Assembly (NCBI GenBank): GCA_947359465.1
Contig: OX375876.1
Span: forward strand, 62,936,998-63,000,997
Length of the DNA stretch: 64,000 nt
Direction: 5' to 3'
Source: Metellina segmentata
Taxonomy: Eukaryota > Arthropoda > Arachnida > Araneae > Tetragnathidae
In this document: in pieces, positions 61,478-64,000 of the stretch
How the letters are laid out: every line of letters starts with the position of its first letter
How positions within the stretch are numbered: position 1 is the stretch's first letter
Made by a program: the position numbers and the translations under genes
The notes under the pieces: generated by a model
What the model saw: only the letters and a program-made list of their open reading frames with translations
Database searches by the model: none
Told to the model about the DNA's origin: nothing

Positions 61478-64000
61478 TTTAGTATCAAGAATAAATTGAG
61501 ATAAAACAATGCTATAATAATTAGAGCAATACAGTTGAATGATAATTCGAGACGTGTATGCATTGGTATGTTACTGCGAGAAGTGTTTTTCAATTGCATT
61601 CTACAGAACAGAGGTGTGATAATTTCAGAAGTGAAATTGTTGCCTAACGCACAACAAATGGCATGATAATTCGTTAAGTGAAGAAAAAATAAAACTCTCG
61701 TAAGGTAGTTCGCAAGTAGTATAATGTAATAATAGGAAGTTCGAGTAATGTCATGCCACAGTAAAACAGTTCAACTAGTGAAAATTAGTATTCGATTGCA
61801 TGAAAAGAAAATACTGCACAAATTTAGTTTGAATAATGTAATGGAGGCAATCGTAAAGAAGTTCAATCCAAGACGATCTGTTTTTAAATATGGTATAACT
61901 AAGCGTCTATTTATATACTGAATAGCTATAATTCAATGCATTCGTAACTGTAGTTAGAACAGTTTGTTTCCCAAGGTAATAAATCTATAAATATCATGTA
62001 AATGTCTCATTCTTCTCTATCCCACTCTCAATATTAATTTCTTTTTTGGAATTGCATTTCCTTAACATAGTTGTTCTGTTTCATATTAGCTATTGTAAGG
62101 TATTTATCTATCTTAAGGTATTTTTATTTTGTTGGATCCATATTTTAAGTTATCACGATTTATAATTTAGTTTTTTTCCTCAAAGTATGAAAAAAGTCAT
62201 GCAAAACAGGAAAATTCTGACTCAGGGTTACACAATGACAAATTAAAATAGCGTCTTGAAAAAAAAAACTGATTAGAAAACTTGTGAAAATATCAGCTAA
62301 TGTATATTAATTTTGTGTTACTTTTTCTCGCACATGTCCAAAAATAAAAGTTACTAATCAAAATATTTAATTAAATGAAAAAAAGCCTACGTTTTAAAGA
62401 TAGAAGTCAAAATGATCTTATGAAAAGACAAACCGGTATTTTGCCTTCATTTCATCACATTAAAAACAAAAATATTTCAATTTTTTTTAACCTTCAGACT
62501 CTAATCCATCATTAAGTATTTCATGACATTCAAGAGCATTTACGTTGGAGACCATAATAACACAGATAAATATAAAAACACTGCTATATATGCGTTAGTA
62601 CCACCTAGAAATCGATAGCTAATATAAATTTAATGTCCTGATTTTACCAGATCGAATGCATCTTTCAATCTGTCTTCCCTTCTTTAATGCATAGTATGGA
62701 TGACCTATTGATGTCTTAATGGCGTTTCCCAGAAGCTGAACTTTAACCTTTCAGTAACATATCATGCGGATCAGTTTTTATCACTTTAAGACATCTTCTC
62801 GCCTAACAATATCGCTAGCACATGATAGTTTCTCCGTTTTGCCTTCGTTAAAAATCAGTAAAGGCCCTTTGCCCTGGAGGAAATCATTACTTACCAGTCA
62901 CGACAAACAGGGAAGGTTGTTTTGTAACAGCAACGTTTTAGAAACGTTACTTAGAAAACGTTACTTTATTTCCCTCCCTTGAAATTTGAATAATAGTGGT
63001 TTGGATGGCTTTACTTTTTACTGTGTAGGTAAAGGTTAAATGTCACTAAGTCCGTTTCATCGTTCAGAACTTTTGTGTGAAACGTAAACGCAACTATTAG
63101 CCCGAATCGGGAGGCAGAACGAGGTGTTATATAAAACCATTAAATATGTTGGAAGTTATTTGCATCAACTTAGAAAGCCACTTAGCACTGAGCTAACAAT
63201 TTAAATTATTTATTGATGGTTTAAAAATTATCGAGACAAATCTTACTATTTAAATATTACAGAAATAATTATGTGACGATGTAGATAATTTATCTATTAT
63301 GCAATTGCACACAGGACTTAATCATATTGTGCCAGAACGACGGATAAATAAAGTTACATGTTGGAATACATGCATGAACAATTTAAGTCAACACTATGAT
63401 ATATTCAACTAAAGCAGAATTCACAAATAGCGTTCATTTGGAATTTCAAAGCAAATTTGTAAGTCGGTATCACAAAAGGTAATTTATTTTACAATTGGGA
63501 CGGGGCCCGCAATACATATTGAAATACAGAATACTGAATTACAATTAACAAACTTAAGTCAGCACCAATAGGGTAATCAAATAGAAAATTTAACATCGTT
63601 AAATGGCGCTATTTGAAAAACTATCAGAATTTTTATGCACAGGCAAAGTTTTAAGTAATATTATCTGAAACTGTAGGTAATTTTATAAATAATTCGGCTG
63701 GAATTTGTTTATGTTTAATTGAAATATATTTGCGTTATTCTACTCTTTCTAGATAATTGTTAATGTTCCCAAGTAGTTGGATTTAAATTTTGACTAACGC
63801 ATTTAGGGAGAACGTGCTGCTCAAAATAATTTCTGTCCATAATTGATGCCTGCGTCTAAAAAAAGAAAAATAATTCCCGCAGATATATTTCGGGTTACAG
63901 CATTCACTGGAAAACTATGCTAAAAAAAACCCTCAGATTCCACCACAGTATTCGCAAATACAACAGTCCATAAAACCAGCGAACTGCCCCCAAATCAATT
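61478..64000. other. AT-rich non-genic DNA
   Basis: No gene or element found. A small direct repeat (AAACGTTACTT at 62942 and 62957) is present. The 72-codon frame at 62764-62982 has no recognisable features. Confidence 0.5.

Overview
This window looks like AT-rich, intron- or intergenic-type nuclear DNA from an animal, most likely an arthropod or another invertebrate. That assignment is an inference. It rests on the base composition (roughly two thirds A+T by eye), the near absence of long open frames, and the repeat types: a Helitron-like element with TC...CTAG ends, a hAT-like MITE, a TTAA-flanked MITE family, tRNA-like SINE candidates and several minisatellites. I find no protein-coding gene, rRNA or functional tRNA I can defend. 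Open frames outside tandem repeats reach only about 125 codons, carry no recognisable domain, and are what chance gives in 64 kb. Species cannot be named from the sequence alone.

Layout. 0.1-1.0 kb: tandemly duplicated segment carrying two copies of the TTAA MITE. 3.9-4.5 kb: hAT-like MITE with a near-perfect 8-bp target duplication. 5.9-8.0 kb: SINE-like repeats and a GC-richer block (6675-6994) with a decayed direct copy at 7712-7998. 8.3-10.0 kb: Helitron-like element containing a 20-bp minisatellite; a decayed relative of its 3' end lies at 11.7 kb. 13.8-15.2 kb: another TTAA MITE and a strong 59-nt imperfect hairpin. 15.2-35.2 kb: mostly AT-rich DNA with scattered GC-richer islands, a degraded MITE region near 22.5 kb, one SINE-like copy at 24.1 kb and a small tandem duplication at 28 kb. 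35.2-37.3 kb: three MITEs, a GC-rich island and a second block/decayed-copy pair (36.06 and 36.73 kb). 38.2-39.0 kb: an array with about 170-180-bp units. 46.4-48.5 kb: SINE-like pair, a 37-bp array and an array with about 165-173-bp units. 50.2-52.9 kb: MITEs, two SINE-like copies, a 28-unit 15-bp minisatellite and a third block/decayed-copy pair. 54-61 kb: GC-richer islands, a T-type repeat and a solitary tRNA-like SINE head at 57.8 kb.

Two patterns stand out. First, three separate GC-richer single-copy blocks each have a second, AT-decayed copy 0.7-1.8 kb downstream in the same orientation, with a mobile-element-like repeat between or at the edge of the copies. Second, the TTAA MITE family has arms built from the near-palindrome GACGAGRTATCTCGTC. 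The GC-richer islands, several with TAATTA-type homeodomain-like sites, could be regulatory elements in a gene desert, but this is inference and needs cross-species alignment.
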